From an uncultured Holophagaceae bacterium (GTDB lineage Bacteria; Acidobacteriota; Holophagae; Holophagales; Holophagaceae): DNA of 64,000 nt. This document shows, in pieces, positions 37,615 through 45,419 of this stretch. The stretch's first letter is position 1; every line of letters starts with the position of its first letter. The notes beneath the pieces are model-generated. The model made no database searches and was not told the origin of the DNA. It worked only from the letters and a program-made list of their open reading frames with translations. The stretch spans positions 62,001-126,000 of the forward strand of contig CAIZZF010000004.1 of the NCBI GenBank assembly GCA_903937385.1. The letters are read 5' to 3'. The position numbers and the translations under genes were made by a program.

Positions 37615-40600
37615 ATGCGCTCCACCTGCCCCGTGGTTCCGATTGCGCTCGCCCTGCTGACCCTGCTGACCCTGCTGACCCTGGCGGCCTGTGGCGGAGG
37701 GGGCGGCGGGAGCGGCTCCACCCCTTCGCCCGGACCCACCCTCAGCGCGATCAGCCCCAACCATGGCCCGCCTGGCACCCGGGTGGCCCTCAGCGGGAGC
37801 GGCCTCGGGAACGTCACCGCCGTCGCCTTCAATGGCGCCAGCGCCTTCTCCTTCACTCTGGTGGGGAGCACCCAGATCGACGCGGTGGTCCCGGGCAACG
37901 CCACCACCGGCCCCGTTCAAGTCAGTGGCGCCACCGGAAGCGCAGTCTCGCCCACCTTCACGGTGGAGCCCTTCGTGGCCCCGACCCTCACCGGTTTTGC
38001 GCCCTCGAGCCTCTCGGCGGGCCGACTGACCACCCTGACAGGGACCCACCTTGTGGGCACAACCCAGGTGTTGTTCCACGATGCCAGCGCCACCAGCTTC
38101 ACCGTCCTCAGTGACACCCAGGTCCAGGCCGTGGCCCCCGCCGGGCTGACGGCTGGCACCATCTCTGTCACCACACCCGGTGGCACGGCCGTCAGTACCG
38201 ATGCCTACACGCTGGAAGCTGCCCTGGTCCAGGTGCTGATGAACTCCGACTTCGAGCAGGCCTCGCCCCTGATCTGGCAGGGAGACACCAGCATCATCCA
38301 GGACGCCCCGGGCTCGACTGATCCAGGCGTGGTCGCCCGCAGCGGCAGCCTGTTCGCGTGGCTGGGAGGCTACGGCTTCGCCGCCTCGGATCAGATCACC
38401 CAGGACTTCTACATCCCGGCCACGGCCCAGTCCGCCACCCTCACCTTCTACCTGAAAATCATCACCGCCGAGCCGACTACCGCCGCCACGGATACCCTCA
38501 CTGTCGCCGCCCTCGACACCACTGGCGCCAGCCTGGGCATCCTGCTCACCCGCTCCAACCTGAACGCCTCCGACTACACCGCCTGCACCGCCGACCTGCT
38601 CCCCTACAAGGGGCGGACGGTGCGCCTGTCCTTCAAGAGCCAAGAGGACGCCCAACGCGCCACCAGCTTCTTGCTCGATGATGTGGTGGCCAACCTCACC
38701 GTGCCTGCGGCCACGGACCTCAAGCCCCTGATCACCAGCTTCACGCCCACCTCAGGGCTGGCGGGCGAGACCAGCGTCCGGATCACCGGCGGAAATTTCT
38801 TTGGCCTGACCAGCGTAAGTGTCGGTGGCCTCGGCGCCAGCTACACCCTCACGGATGGGACCAGCCTCAGCGCCACGGTCCCGGGCAACGCCACCATCGG
38901 CAGCACCCCGATCAGCCTCACCAACCTCCAGGGCACAGGCCTCTCCACAGGCAGTTTTTCCGTGCTTTATGGAACGCCGACCGTCACCGGAGTGAACCCC
39001 ACCCAGGGCCCCGTGGGCACCCCCGTCGTCCTCACAGGCACCTACCTGGGCTACAGCAACACGACCCTCACCCTGAATGGCCTGGCCCTTACGCCCACCA
39101 GCAGGAGCGCCACCCAGATCACCTTCACGGTGCCCCCAGGTGCCACCAGCGGCAGCCTGGTTCTCACCTCGCCCGGCGGCACGGTGACCCGGACCTTTAC
39201 CGTCAACACAGCGACCTCCGCCCTGGACCTCCACATCGAGAAGGTGCAGTTCACCCAGAGCGTGCAGACCCTGGACAACGCGGTAGCCATCGTGGCGGGA
39301 AAGAAGGGCCTGGTCCGGGTCTTCGTCCTGGCCAACCAGGTGAATGCCGCCGCCCCCGCGGTCCGGATCACCCTGCTCAACAATGGCGCGGCCGTCGCAG
39401 GCTACCCGAAGACCGTGGCAGCCCCCGGCAGCGGCGTTCCCCTCAGCCTGGACCCATCCCTCGCCTCCAATAGCTGGAACCTGGCGGTTCCCGCCACGGA
39501 CCTCACCACGCCCCTGGGCACCGGCTATGGCCTCCTGGCGGAAGTGGACCCAGCCGGGGCCGTGGCCGAAGCTGACGAGACCAACAACTCGCTCGCCATC
39601 ACCCTGCGGGGCGCCGCAGTGCCGGCCTTCAAGACCACGATTTTCCCCGTGGTGCTGACCAGCGGCACCGGCGATGTCACCCCAGCCAACAAGGATGCCT
39701 GGGCGGCCCGGCTCGCCAAGATGTATCCATTGGCCAGCGTGGACGTGGCCGTCGGGGCCGCCTTCACGGGCTCGGTCTCCACCCTCAGCTCGGACGGCAC
39801 AGGCTGGAGCACGCTGCTGAGCGACCTTGCCACCAAGCACCAGGCCGACGGCGCCTCAGATCGCTACTACTTCGGGGCCCTGAGTGTGAGCTACGGCTCC
39901 GGGGTCGCCGGCCTCGGCTACGTCCCCTCCTCCCCGTCCACCGCCTTCTCGTCCCGAACCGCCCTCGGCTGGGACAAGACAGGCTTATCCGATGGAGGCA
40001 ACTTCCCCGAAGTCTTTGCCCATGAAACGGGCCACAACATGGGCTCCAGACATAGCCCCTGCCCGACCTCCGGCTCGAATGTCCCGTCCGGCATCGACCC
40101 GGCCTACCCCTACGCCGGGGGACTCATCGGCCAGTGGGGCTACGACACCGTCCTGGACCAGTGGAAGTCACCGCTGACCTTCAAGGACATCATGGCCTAC
40201 TGCAGCCCCGTCTGGATCAGTGACTACACCTACCAGAAGGTGTTCGACTTCCGGGGCGGCACCGGCGGCTTCCTCGCGGGTGGCACCGAGGACACACCCC
40301 TGGCGGCGCCTCTGGCCACCCTCAGGGAGTGCCTGCTGGTCCGCGGCCTCGTCCACGAGGATGGCCAGGTGGAGCTGCTCCCCGCCTTCCGAACCCGAGC
40401 CCTGCCCACCGCGGCACCAACCGCAGGGGACTACACCCTCACCGGCCTTGACGCGCAGGGCGCAGTCCTCTTCACGGCACCGCTCACCCTGACGGAGGTG
40501 GGCTGCTCACCCAAGGGGCACGAGCGCCACTTCGTGGTGGCCCTGCCGCTGGAGGCGCCGCTGCTAGAGGCCGTCACGGGCCTGAGCGTGCTGCAGGCCG

Positions 40601-40875
40601 GCCAGGTCCTGACTGGCCGCCGTGGTCTCCCGAAAACCCTGCAGGGAAGCGCGGCGCCACCGGAGGCACGGCGCCTCGCCCCGGACCGGATCCAGGTCAG
40701 GTGGGACGCGACCCTGCACCCGGCCGCCCTGGTCCGGGACGCGGATACGGGAGAAGTGATCGCCATTCTGGGGGGCGGCAGCCAGACGCTCCTCACGTCG
40801 GCGAAGCGTGTCGAGGTGGTGCTGAGCGATGGCGTGAGCGGGCCGACCCACCGCCTGGAAACCCCCGCCGAGTAG
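37615..40875 (+). CDS. TIG-repeat lipoprotein with metzincin-type zinc protease domain
   Basis: 1086 residues. A lipoprotein signal ends at Cys26 (LAAC), followed by Gly/Ser linker. Two IPT/TIG-like domains (about 40-205), a jelly-roll-like segment (about 207-370), two more TIG-like domains (372-535), a CARDB-like domain (about 540-665, ending AEADETNNSLAIT), then a zinc-protease domain. HETGHNMGSRH at 803-813 is a metzincin HExxHxxGxxH motif, and DIMAYCSP about 55 residues later is a plausible Met-turn. A C-terminal beta-rich region (about 880-1086) closes the protein. Surface-anchored protease, substrate unknown. ATG at 37615. Third gene of the exported-protein island. Confidence 0.85.
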   Translation: MRSTCPVVPIALALLTLLTLLTLAACGGGGGGSGSTPSPGPTLSAISPNHGPPGTRVALSGSGLGNVTAVAFNGASAFSFTLVGSTQIDAVVPGNATTGPVQVSGATGSAVSPTFTVEPFVAPTLTGFAPSSLSAGRLTTLTGTHLVGTTQVLFHDASATSFTVLSDTQVQAVAPAGLTAGTISVTTPGGTAVSTDAYTLEAALVQVLMNSDFEQASPLIWQGDTSIIQDAPGSTDPGVVARSGSLFAWLGGYGFAASDQITQDFYIPATAQSATLTFYLKIITAEPTTAATDTLTVAALDTTGASLGILLTRSNLNASDYTACTADLLPYKGRTVRLSFKSQEDAQRATSFLLDDVVANLTVPAATDLKPLITSFTPTSGLAGETSVRITGGNFFGLTSVSVGGLGASYTLTDGTSLSATVPGNATIGSTPISLTNLQGTGLSTGSFSVLYGTPTVTGVNPTQGPVGTPVVLTGTYLGYSNTTLTLNGLALTPTSRSATQITFTVPPGATSGSLVLTSPGGTVTRTFTVNTATSALDLHIEKVQFTQSVQTLDNAVAIVAGKKGLVRVFVLANQVNAAAPAVRITLLNNGAAVAGYPKTVAAPGSGVPLSLDPSLASNSWNLAVPATDLTTPLGTGYGLLAEVDPAGAVAEADETNNSLAITLRGAAVPAFKTTIFPVVLTSGTGDVTPANKDAWAARLAKMYPLASVDVAVGAAFTGSVSTLSSDGTGWSTLLSDLATKHQADGASDRYYFGALSVSYGSGVAGLGYVPSSPSTAFSSRTALGWDKTGLSDGGNFPEVFAHETGHNMGSRHSPCPTSGSNVPSGIDPAYPYAGGLIGQWGYDTVLDQWKSPLTFKDIMAYCSPVWISDYTYQKVFDFRGGTGGFLAGGTEDTPLAAPLATLRECLLVRGLVHEDGQVELLPAFRTRALPTAAPTAGDYTLTGLDAQGAVLFTAPLTLTEVGCSPKGHERHFVVALPLEAPLLEAVTGLSVLQAGQVLTGRRGLPKTLQGSAAPPEARRLAPDRIQVRWDATLHPAALVRDADTGEVIAILGGGSQTLLTSAKRVEVVLSDGVSGPTHRLETPAE
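37654..37680 (+). repeat. Three perfect 9-base tandem repeats in signal peptide
   Basis: CTGCTGACC occurs three times in tandem within codons 14-22 of the zinc-protease gene, encoding Leu-Leu-Thr repeats in the hydrophobic core of the lipoprotein signal. Copy-number change by slippage would keep the frame and only alter the length of the hydrophobic segment. Confidence 0.8.
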
Positions 40876-40938
40876 GCCCCACAGCGGCTTCTCGCCTACG
40901 CCGACCCGGGCATCCAGCATGGCCCCCAGTTTTCGCGC

Positions 40939-42912
40939 GTGAGCAAAAAGCCGTTTCGTGAGAGACTGTTCGATCGTCTGTACACGGTCCTCTGGGTGCC
41001 TATGCCGCTCACGCACTTCCAGCTCCTCTCGAACTGCTCTGATGAGCAGCTCCGGACCATCTGCGAACGTCGTCACCTGCCCATCCCCATCCGCTGGGAG
41101 GAGGGCGCCGAAGGCCGGATGCGCCTCCTGAAGACCATGGTCTTTCACCTGGAGGACCACAAGCGGCTGTCCGGCACCCTGGCCGACCTCGACAGCGAGT
41201 CCCTGGTGGCCCTCAAGCACCTGGCCGCCGAGGGCGCCCTGCCCGCCCCGGCGCTCCTCCAGGCTCTGAGTGACCTCGGGCTGGTCCTGCCCGACGGCCC
41301 CGCCTGGGTCGTGGCCGAGCGGGTGGCGGACGCCCTGGACGACTTCGATGACGGCGACTTCAGCTTCCAGGCTCCGCCGGAAGTGAAGCTGCGCCACGCG
41401 GAACCCTTCCGCTTCTCCCTGGCTCTCACCAGCGTCCTCCTGCGCTGCGTCGCCGGGCTGCGCGTGCTCAAGGGCGGCCTGCCCGCCAAGAAGGAGCTGG
41501 GCCTGCTCATGCAGCGCAACGCCATGCTGCATGAGGAACAGGACGCCACGCTGCTCTTCACGCTGCTGCACCGGCTGGGCCTGCTCTGGAACCGCGACGG
41601 CCGGGTGGAGACCCTGCTACCCGCCGTGACCAGCCATCCCCCCCGCTGGGTGGCGGAGCGCGCCTTCGCCAGCCTGCTCGAGCACGACCTCAAGGCCTGG
41701 GGCATGCCCCCGGCCGAGGACCGCCTCTTCCTCATGCAGCACCTGCTGGAGCGCCGGGGTCAGACCCTGGCCGTCCAGCCCTTCCTGGCCTTCCTCGAAA
41801 CCCTGCATCCCCTGGATGAGGAGCGCACCCGTACGGTGTTCCTGCCCTTCCTCGGCCGCATGGGCATCATCCATGGCGATGGCGCCCTCGCGCACCTCCG
41901 GCTCACGGAGCACGGGGAGGCCCTGGCCCACGAATACCTGCTGCGGGACCTCAAGGGCACCGCGGCCCACTGGCTGCCCCTGGAGCAGGAACAGCCCATG
42001 ATCATGCAGCCCACCCTGGAGCTGCTGACGCCCCTGCTGCAGAATCCCCACCGGCTGCTCCAGCTCGCCCAGCTGGCCGAGGTGGAAGCCCTGGACGCCA
42101 TGGGCACCTTCCGGGTGAGCCACGTCACCCTGGTGCGCGCCCTGGACTCCGGCGTGCCCCTCGAAGAGCTCGGCCAGCGCCTCGGCGCCGCCACCCAGAC
42201 CCTGCCCCAGCCCCTGCTCCAGCTGCTGGAGGATCTCTCCCGCCGGGTGGGCGAGGTGGAGGTGCACCAGGGCGTGAAGCTCATCCGGGCCCGCACGGCG
42301 CAGCTGGCAGACGAGCTCAAGCTCCGGCCCGAGCTGGGACCCCTGAAGCTGGCCTCGATCTCCGACACGGTGGTGGAAGTCCGCGGCGACGGCAACGCCC
42401 ACGCCCTGCTCAAGCAGGCGGGCTTCATGCCCAAGCCCGGCCGCTTCCTGGCCCTCAGCGTGGACTCGGACGAGAAGCTCTATCTGTGGGCCTTAGCGGC
42501 CCTGGCCTTCGTGGATGAGAAGGGCATGAACCACCACCTGGAGCCCGTGCAGCAGATGGTCCGGTCGGCCCTGCAGCGCCTCCACGACGAGGACCCGTCT
42601 CTCTACCAGGAAGTCCAGCGCCGGATCCCGATGCTGCACCTGGGCGGCGAGGACCAGCTGGCCGAAGAGGTCCAGCGCATCCTGGAATACGCCGCAGGCC
42701 ACACCCTCATGGTAGAGCTCACCTACCTGCCCCCGGCGGCCCACCGCACGCAGCTGCGCCGGGTGTCACCCCGCACCATCCACGAGGACCACCTGCTGGC
42801 CTTCTGCCACCTGCACCAGGAAGAGATGGCCTTCCGGGTCACCCGCATCCAGGGCGTCAAGCTCCTGAACGAGCGCGGCTGGACCCCGGCCAATCACAGC
42901 CAGGCGGGATAA
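40939..42912 (+). CDS. Helicase-associated protein (PF13625-like) with WYL-like C-terminus
   Basis: 657 residues, cytoplasmic, mainly helical. Residues about 350-500 (PMIMQPTLELLTPLLQNP through DTVVEVRGDG) resemble the helicase-C_3 region of XPB-associated proteins. The last about 65 residues (LMVELTYLPPAAHRTQLRRV, ending VTRIQGVKLLNE) look WYL-like. Proteins of this type often accompany bacterial XPB helicase. The XPB-like gene is nearby at 31284-33029 but on the other strand with three exported-protein genes between. The start is a GTG at 40939 without a strong ribosome site; an ATG at 41002 is an alternative. Confidence 0.78.
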   Translation: MSKKPFRERLFDRLYTVLWVPMPLTHFQLLSNCSDEQLRTICERRHLPIPIRWEEGAEGRMRLLKTMVFHLEDHKRLSGTLADLDSESLVALKHLAAEGALPAPALLQALSDLGLVLPDGPAWVVAERVADALDDFDDGDFSFQAPPEVKLRHAEPFRFSLALTSVLLRCVAGLRVLKGGLPAKKELGLLMQRNAMLHEEQDATLLFTLLHRLGLLWNRDGRVETLLPAVTSHPPRWVAERAFASLLEHDLKAWGMPPAEDRLFLMQHLLERRGQTLAVQPFLAFLETLHPLDEERTRTVFLPFLGRMGIIHGDGALAHLRLTEHGEALAHEYLLRDLKGTAAHWLPLEQEQPMIMQPTLELLTPLLQNPHRLLQLAQLAEVEALDAMGTFRVSHVTLVRALDSGVPLEELGQRLGAATQTLPQPLLQLLEDLSRRVGEVEVHQGVKLIRARTAQLADELKLRPELGPLKLASISDTVVEVRGDGNAHALLKQAGFMPKPGRFLALSVDSDEKLYLWALAALAFVDEKGMNHHLEPVQQMVRSALQRLHDEDPSLYQEVQRRIPMLHLGGEDQLAEEVQRILEYAAGHTLMVELTYLPPAAHRTQLRRVSPRTIHEDHLLAFCHLHQEEMAFRVTRIQGVKLLNERGWTPANHSQAG

Positions 42913-42916
42913 TGAT

Positions 42917-43062
42917 CTCCGGGGGTTCCGCGCTGCGCGCACACCCCCGGACCCCCGCGCAGATCCCGGCGGAGCCGTGCTCTGCTTTGACTCTCCGGGA
43001 GTTCCACTGCGCGCACACCCCCGGACCCCCGCGCAGATCCCGGCAAAGCCGTGCTCTGCTTC
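42917..43062 (+). repeat. Two 70-76-bp tandem direct repeats
   Basis: Copy A spans 42917-42992 and copy B 42993-43062. Over 53 aligned bases beginning GCGCGCACACCCCCGGACCC they differ at two positions. The unit also contains a CTCCGGG...CCCGG palindrome-like core. Noncoding, between the convergent helicase-associated gene and a small minus-strand gene. Confidence 0.85.
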
Positions 43063-43081
43063 CACCTTCCGGAAGAGCAAC

Positions 43082-43369
43082 CTAGCCGACGAGTTCCTTG
43101 AGCCGCTTGTCCACGACCTCGGCCAGCTTCTCGACGACTTCGCGGTTCTCGTTGCGCGCGGACTGGATCTCCTTCTCCAGCTTCCGCTCGGTCTGCATGA
43201 CGGATTTCTGGATCTGGGACAGCACGCCCTTGATGTCATCCAGGTCGTTGAGCAGGTTGTTGAGACGCGGATCGGGCGGCCGGCTGTTGCCGAACACGCC
43301 AAGTCCCGCCAGGACCGTAGATAGGGCCGCGAGCACGAGGATCAGGAGGAGCAGGGGATTGCTGGCCAT
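43082..43369 (-). CDS. Small membrane-anchored coiled-coil protein
   Basis: 95 residues. One N-terminal hydrophobic helix (LLLLILVLAALSTVLAGLGV), then a charged helical region (QIQKSVMQTERKLEKEIQSA and onward) with heptad-like spacing, predicted to form a coiled coil to the C-terminus. No recognised family. AAGG precedes the ATG at 43369. It is oriented with the anti-sigma-like gene upstream, 45 bases away, but a link to that pair is only positional. Such proteins often act as scaffolds or membrane anchors. Confidence 0.65.
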   Translation of the reverse strand: MASNPLLLLILVLAALSTVLAGLGVFGNSRPPDPRLNNLLNDLDDIKGVLSQIQKSVMQTERKLEKEIQSARNENREVVEKLAEVVDKRLKELVG

Positions 43370-43414
43370 GGGCACACCTTGCCCCGAGTCTAGCCAGGAA
43401 CATGCCGAACGACC

Positions 43415-43930
43415 CTACGGGTTCTGCTTGACCCGCTGGTAGTCCTCGCTGACGCCCTTCAGGGGCTTCTCGACGGGGATGACCAGGTAGGGTTCGGCCT
43501 TCGGGCTGCTCTTGCGGGAAGCCAGCTGCAGTTTCTGCTGGACCTCTTCCTTGGCCTGCCGCTCCCGGGCCACCTCGGTGGCATGGCTGGCTGCGAGCCG
43601 GGTCAGCTCCTGCTCCTGCCGCTGGGTCTGGACTGCCAGCTCGTCGGCCCGCTGCTTCTGCTGGATGCCCCAGTTGCCAAGGCCGGCCAGGGCTGCCAGG
43701 AGGGGCAGAGCCGCGGCGGCCAGCAGGCCCCAGCTGGGCCGGCGGCGCTGGGTGCGGCTGCGGCGCAGGGCCTCCCGGCGCAGGTCGTCGGCAAGCGCCT
43801 TGAGTTCTGGGGTGGGTTCCACCGCCTGGATCTCTGCAGAGGCTCCGAGACCCAGCAGGTCGCGAAGCTCGGCCCGCAGCTGGACATCCTCGGCGGGTTC
43901 AAAGCGCCGAGCGGGATCAGACCAGGACAT
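43415..43930 (-). CDS. Putative anti-sigma factor, membrane-anchored
   Basis: 171 residues: cytoplasmic N-terminal region (about 1-65), one membrane helix (WGLLAAAALPLLAALAGLG, about 67-85), then a coiled-coil segment (QRADELAVQTQRQEQELTRL) and a short periplasmic end. It directly follows and overlaps the ECF sigma gene by 14 bases, the usual position of an anti-sigma factor. The N-terminus lacks the His/Cys zinc motif of ZAS-type anti-sigmas, so it may belong to a different group. Function inferred mainly from position. Confidence 0.65.
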   Translation of the reverse strand: MSWSDPARRFEPAEDVQLRAELRDLLGLGASAEIQAVEPTPELKALADDLRREALRRSRTQRRRPSWGLLAAAALPLLAALAGLGNWGIQQKQRADELAVQTQRQEQELTRLAASHATEVARERQAKEEVQQKLQLASRKSSPKAEPYLVIPVEKPLKGVSEDYQRVKQNP

Positions 43931-44432
43931 GCACGCCTCCTGCGGGATTGAGCTGTTCTTTGAGCTGGGCCTTGGCCCGGTGGATGCGGGTCTTCACGGT
44001 GGCCTCGGGAATGTCGAGAATCTCCGCGATCTCCCGGATGGACAGGCCCTCCACCACGAAGAGCCAGAGGGCTTCCCGGAAGGTGGGTGAAAGCAGCCGC
44101 ATCCGTTCCCGGACCTCCTGGTTGAGCACCATGTCCTCGGCATAAGCCGCCTGGCCGGGCTCAGCCACAGCTTCCAGGCTGATGTTCTGGTTCTTCATGG
44201 GGCGCCGCTCAGTAAGGGACAGGGTGCGGACCGTGCCGTAAAGGAAGGCCGTGGGGTGCTCCACCGGGACCTCCCGCTGCATGAGGATGACGAAGGCCTC
44301 CTGGGCGATGTCCTCCGGGAAGTTCGCTCCGTAGCGGCGGGCATAGCTCACGAGCCTTGGATAAAGCTCAGCGAAGGCGGCATGAAAGGCCTCCTGGGTG
44401 CCGAACGGGATTTCCTGGGGGGACTGCGTCAT
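43917..44432 (-). CDS. ECF sigma factor (RpoE-like)
   Basis: 171 residues. Region 2 is visible in FPEDIAQEAFVILMQ, with a short linker, and region 4 in LSPTFREALWLFVVEGLSIREIAEILDIPEATVKTRIHRA (parts: LSIREIAEILDIPEATVKTR). This is a two-domain extracytoplasmic-function sigma factor that redirects RNA polymerase to stress or envelope promoters. The next gene, overlapping by 14 bases, is a candidate anti-sigma factor. A GGAACTT element upstream suggests autoregulation. The regulon is not deducible from the window. Confidence 0.9.
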   Translation of the reverse strand: MTQSPQEIPFGTQEAFHAAFAELYPRLVSYARRYGANFPEDIAQEAFVILMQREVPVEHPTAFLYGTVRTLSLTERRPMKNQNISLEAVAEPGQAAYAEDMVLNQEVRERMRLLSPTFREALWLFVVEGLSIREIAEILDIPEATVKTRIHRAKAQLKEQLNPAGGVHVLV

Positions 44433-44448
44433 TCACACTCCGATGCCC

Positions 44449-44477
44449 AATGATGCCCCAGGTGGGCCGGAAGTTCC
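44449..44477 (-). promoter_or_regulatory. Candidate autoregulated ECF promoter
   Basis: On the minus strand GGAACTT (44477-44471), typical of ECF -35 elements, is followed after 16 bases by ATCATT (44454-44449). The sigma gene ATG lies 17 bases further on. The -35 sits in a perfect palindrome CCGGAAGTTCCGG. Confidence 0.45.
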
Positions 44478-44549
44478 GGACCAGCCCCTCCGGGAAGGAA
44501 TCCGAGGGCTCCTCATTCCATTTCCCCGGCAGGCCCCCTAGGCTAAGGC

Positions 44550-45365
44550 ATGGACCATCCGCTGCAAGCCTGGCGCGACACCCTCGGCGACCTGGGGGTA
44601 CTGGGCTTGGTCCGCGAGGCACCCGCCGCGCCGGTGCCGCCTGCCGTCCCCGAGCGCCGGGCCCAGGCCCAGGCCGCGCCCATCGTCACCCCCGTGCCGC
44701 CCCGCCAGGGGCCCCCGGCCTATGTCCCACCCACGGCCCCCGGCGCCTGCCCCTCGGCCGAGGTCGTGGCCGGCTGTGGCAGCCTTGAGACACTGCAGCA
44801 GGCCGTCTCCGGCTGCCTCGCCTGCCCCCTCGGGGGGGGCCGCATCAAGCTCGTCTTTGGCGAGGGAGATCCCCAGGCCCGCCTGCTGTTCGTGGGTGAA
44901 GGCCCCGGCCGGGACGAGGACCTGCAGGGCCGTCCCTTCGTGGGGAAGGCGGGCGAGCTGCTGGACAAGATGATCGGCGCGCTGGGCCTGAAGCGCGAGC
45001 AGACCTACATCACCAACGTGGTCATGTGCCGCCCTCCGGACAACCGCGTACCCGCACCCGAAGAGGCCCGCGCCTGCCTGGGCTACCTGCGGCGCAAGCT
45101 CGAGCTGATCCAGCCCGCCGTCATCGTGACCCTCGGCGCCACGCCGCTGCGCGAGCTGCTGGGCGTCAGCGAAGGCATCACCCGGGTGCGGGGGCAGTGG
45201 CGCCGCCTGCAGGTGGGGGACCGGGAGATCCCGGTCATGCCCACCTTCCACCCGGCCTACGTGCTTCGGCAATACACCCAGGACGTGCGCCGGGCCGTGT
45301 GGGAGGACCTCCAGGCGGCGAAGGCCTGGCTGGACCGGCCCGACGGGCCCACCGCCGGGCGCTGA
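44550..45365 (+). CDS. Uracil-DNA glycosylase, family 4 (4Fe-4S)
   Basis: 271 residues. A Pro/Ala-rich N-terminal extension of about 75 residues precedes the catalytic domain. Motifs: GEGPGRDEDLQGRPFVGKAG (active-site loop, about 116-135), C-x2-C of CLACPLG, VVMCRPPDNR and a fourth Cys in EARACLGY (iron-sulfur cluster ligands), and HPAYVLR (leucine-intercalation loop). It excises uracil from DNA. The Pro/Ala-rich extension is common in soil-bacterial homologues. Divergent from the ECF sigma operon. Confidence 0.93.
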   Translation: MDHPLQAWRDTLGDLGVLGLVREAPAAPVPPAVPERRAQAQAAPIVTPVPPRQGPPAYVPPTAPGACPSAEVVAGCGSLETLQQAVSGCLACPLGGGRIKLVFGEGDPQARLLFVGEGPGRDEDLQGRPFVGKAGELLDKMIGALGLKREQTYITNVVMCRPPDNRVPAPEEARACLGYLRRKLELIQPAVIVTLGATPLRELLGVSEGITRVRGQWRRLQVGDREIPVMPTFHPAYVLRQYTQDVRRAVWEDLQAAKAWLDRPDGPTAGR

Positions 45366-45419
45366 GGGCCCGCCGCTGACTGTGTCATGCTAGGCGGAGC
45401 CTTGCTTTCGGGGACCCCC

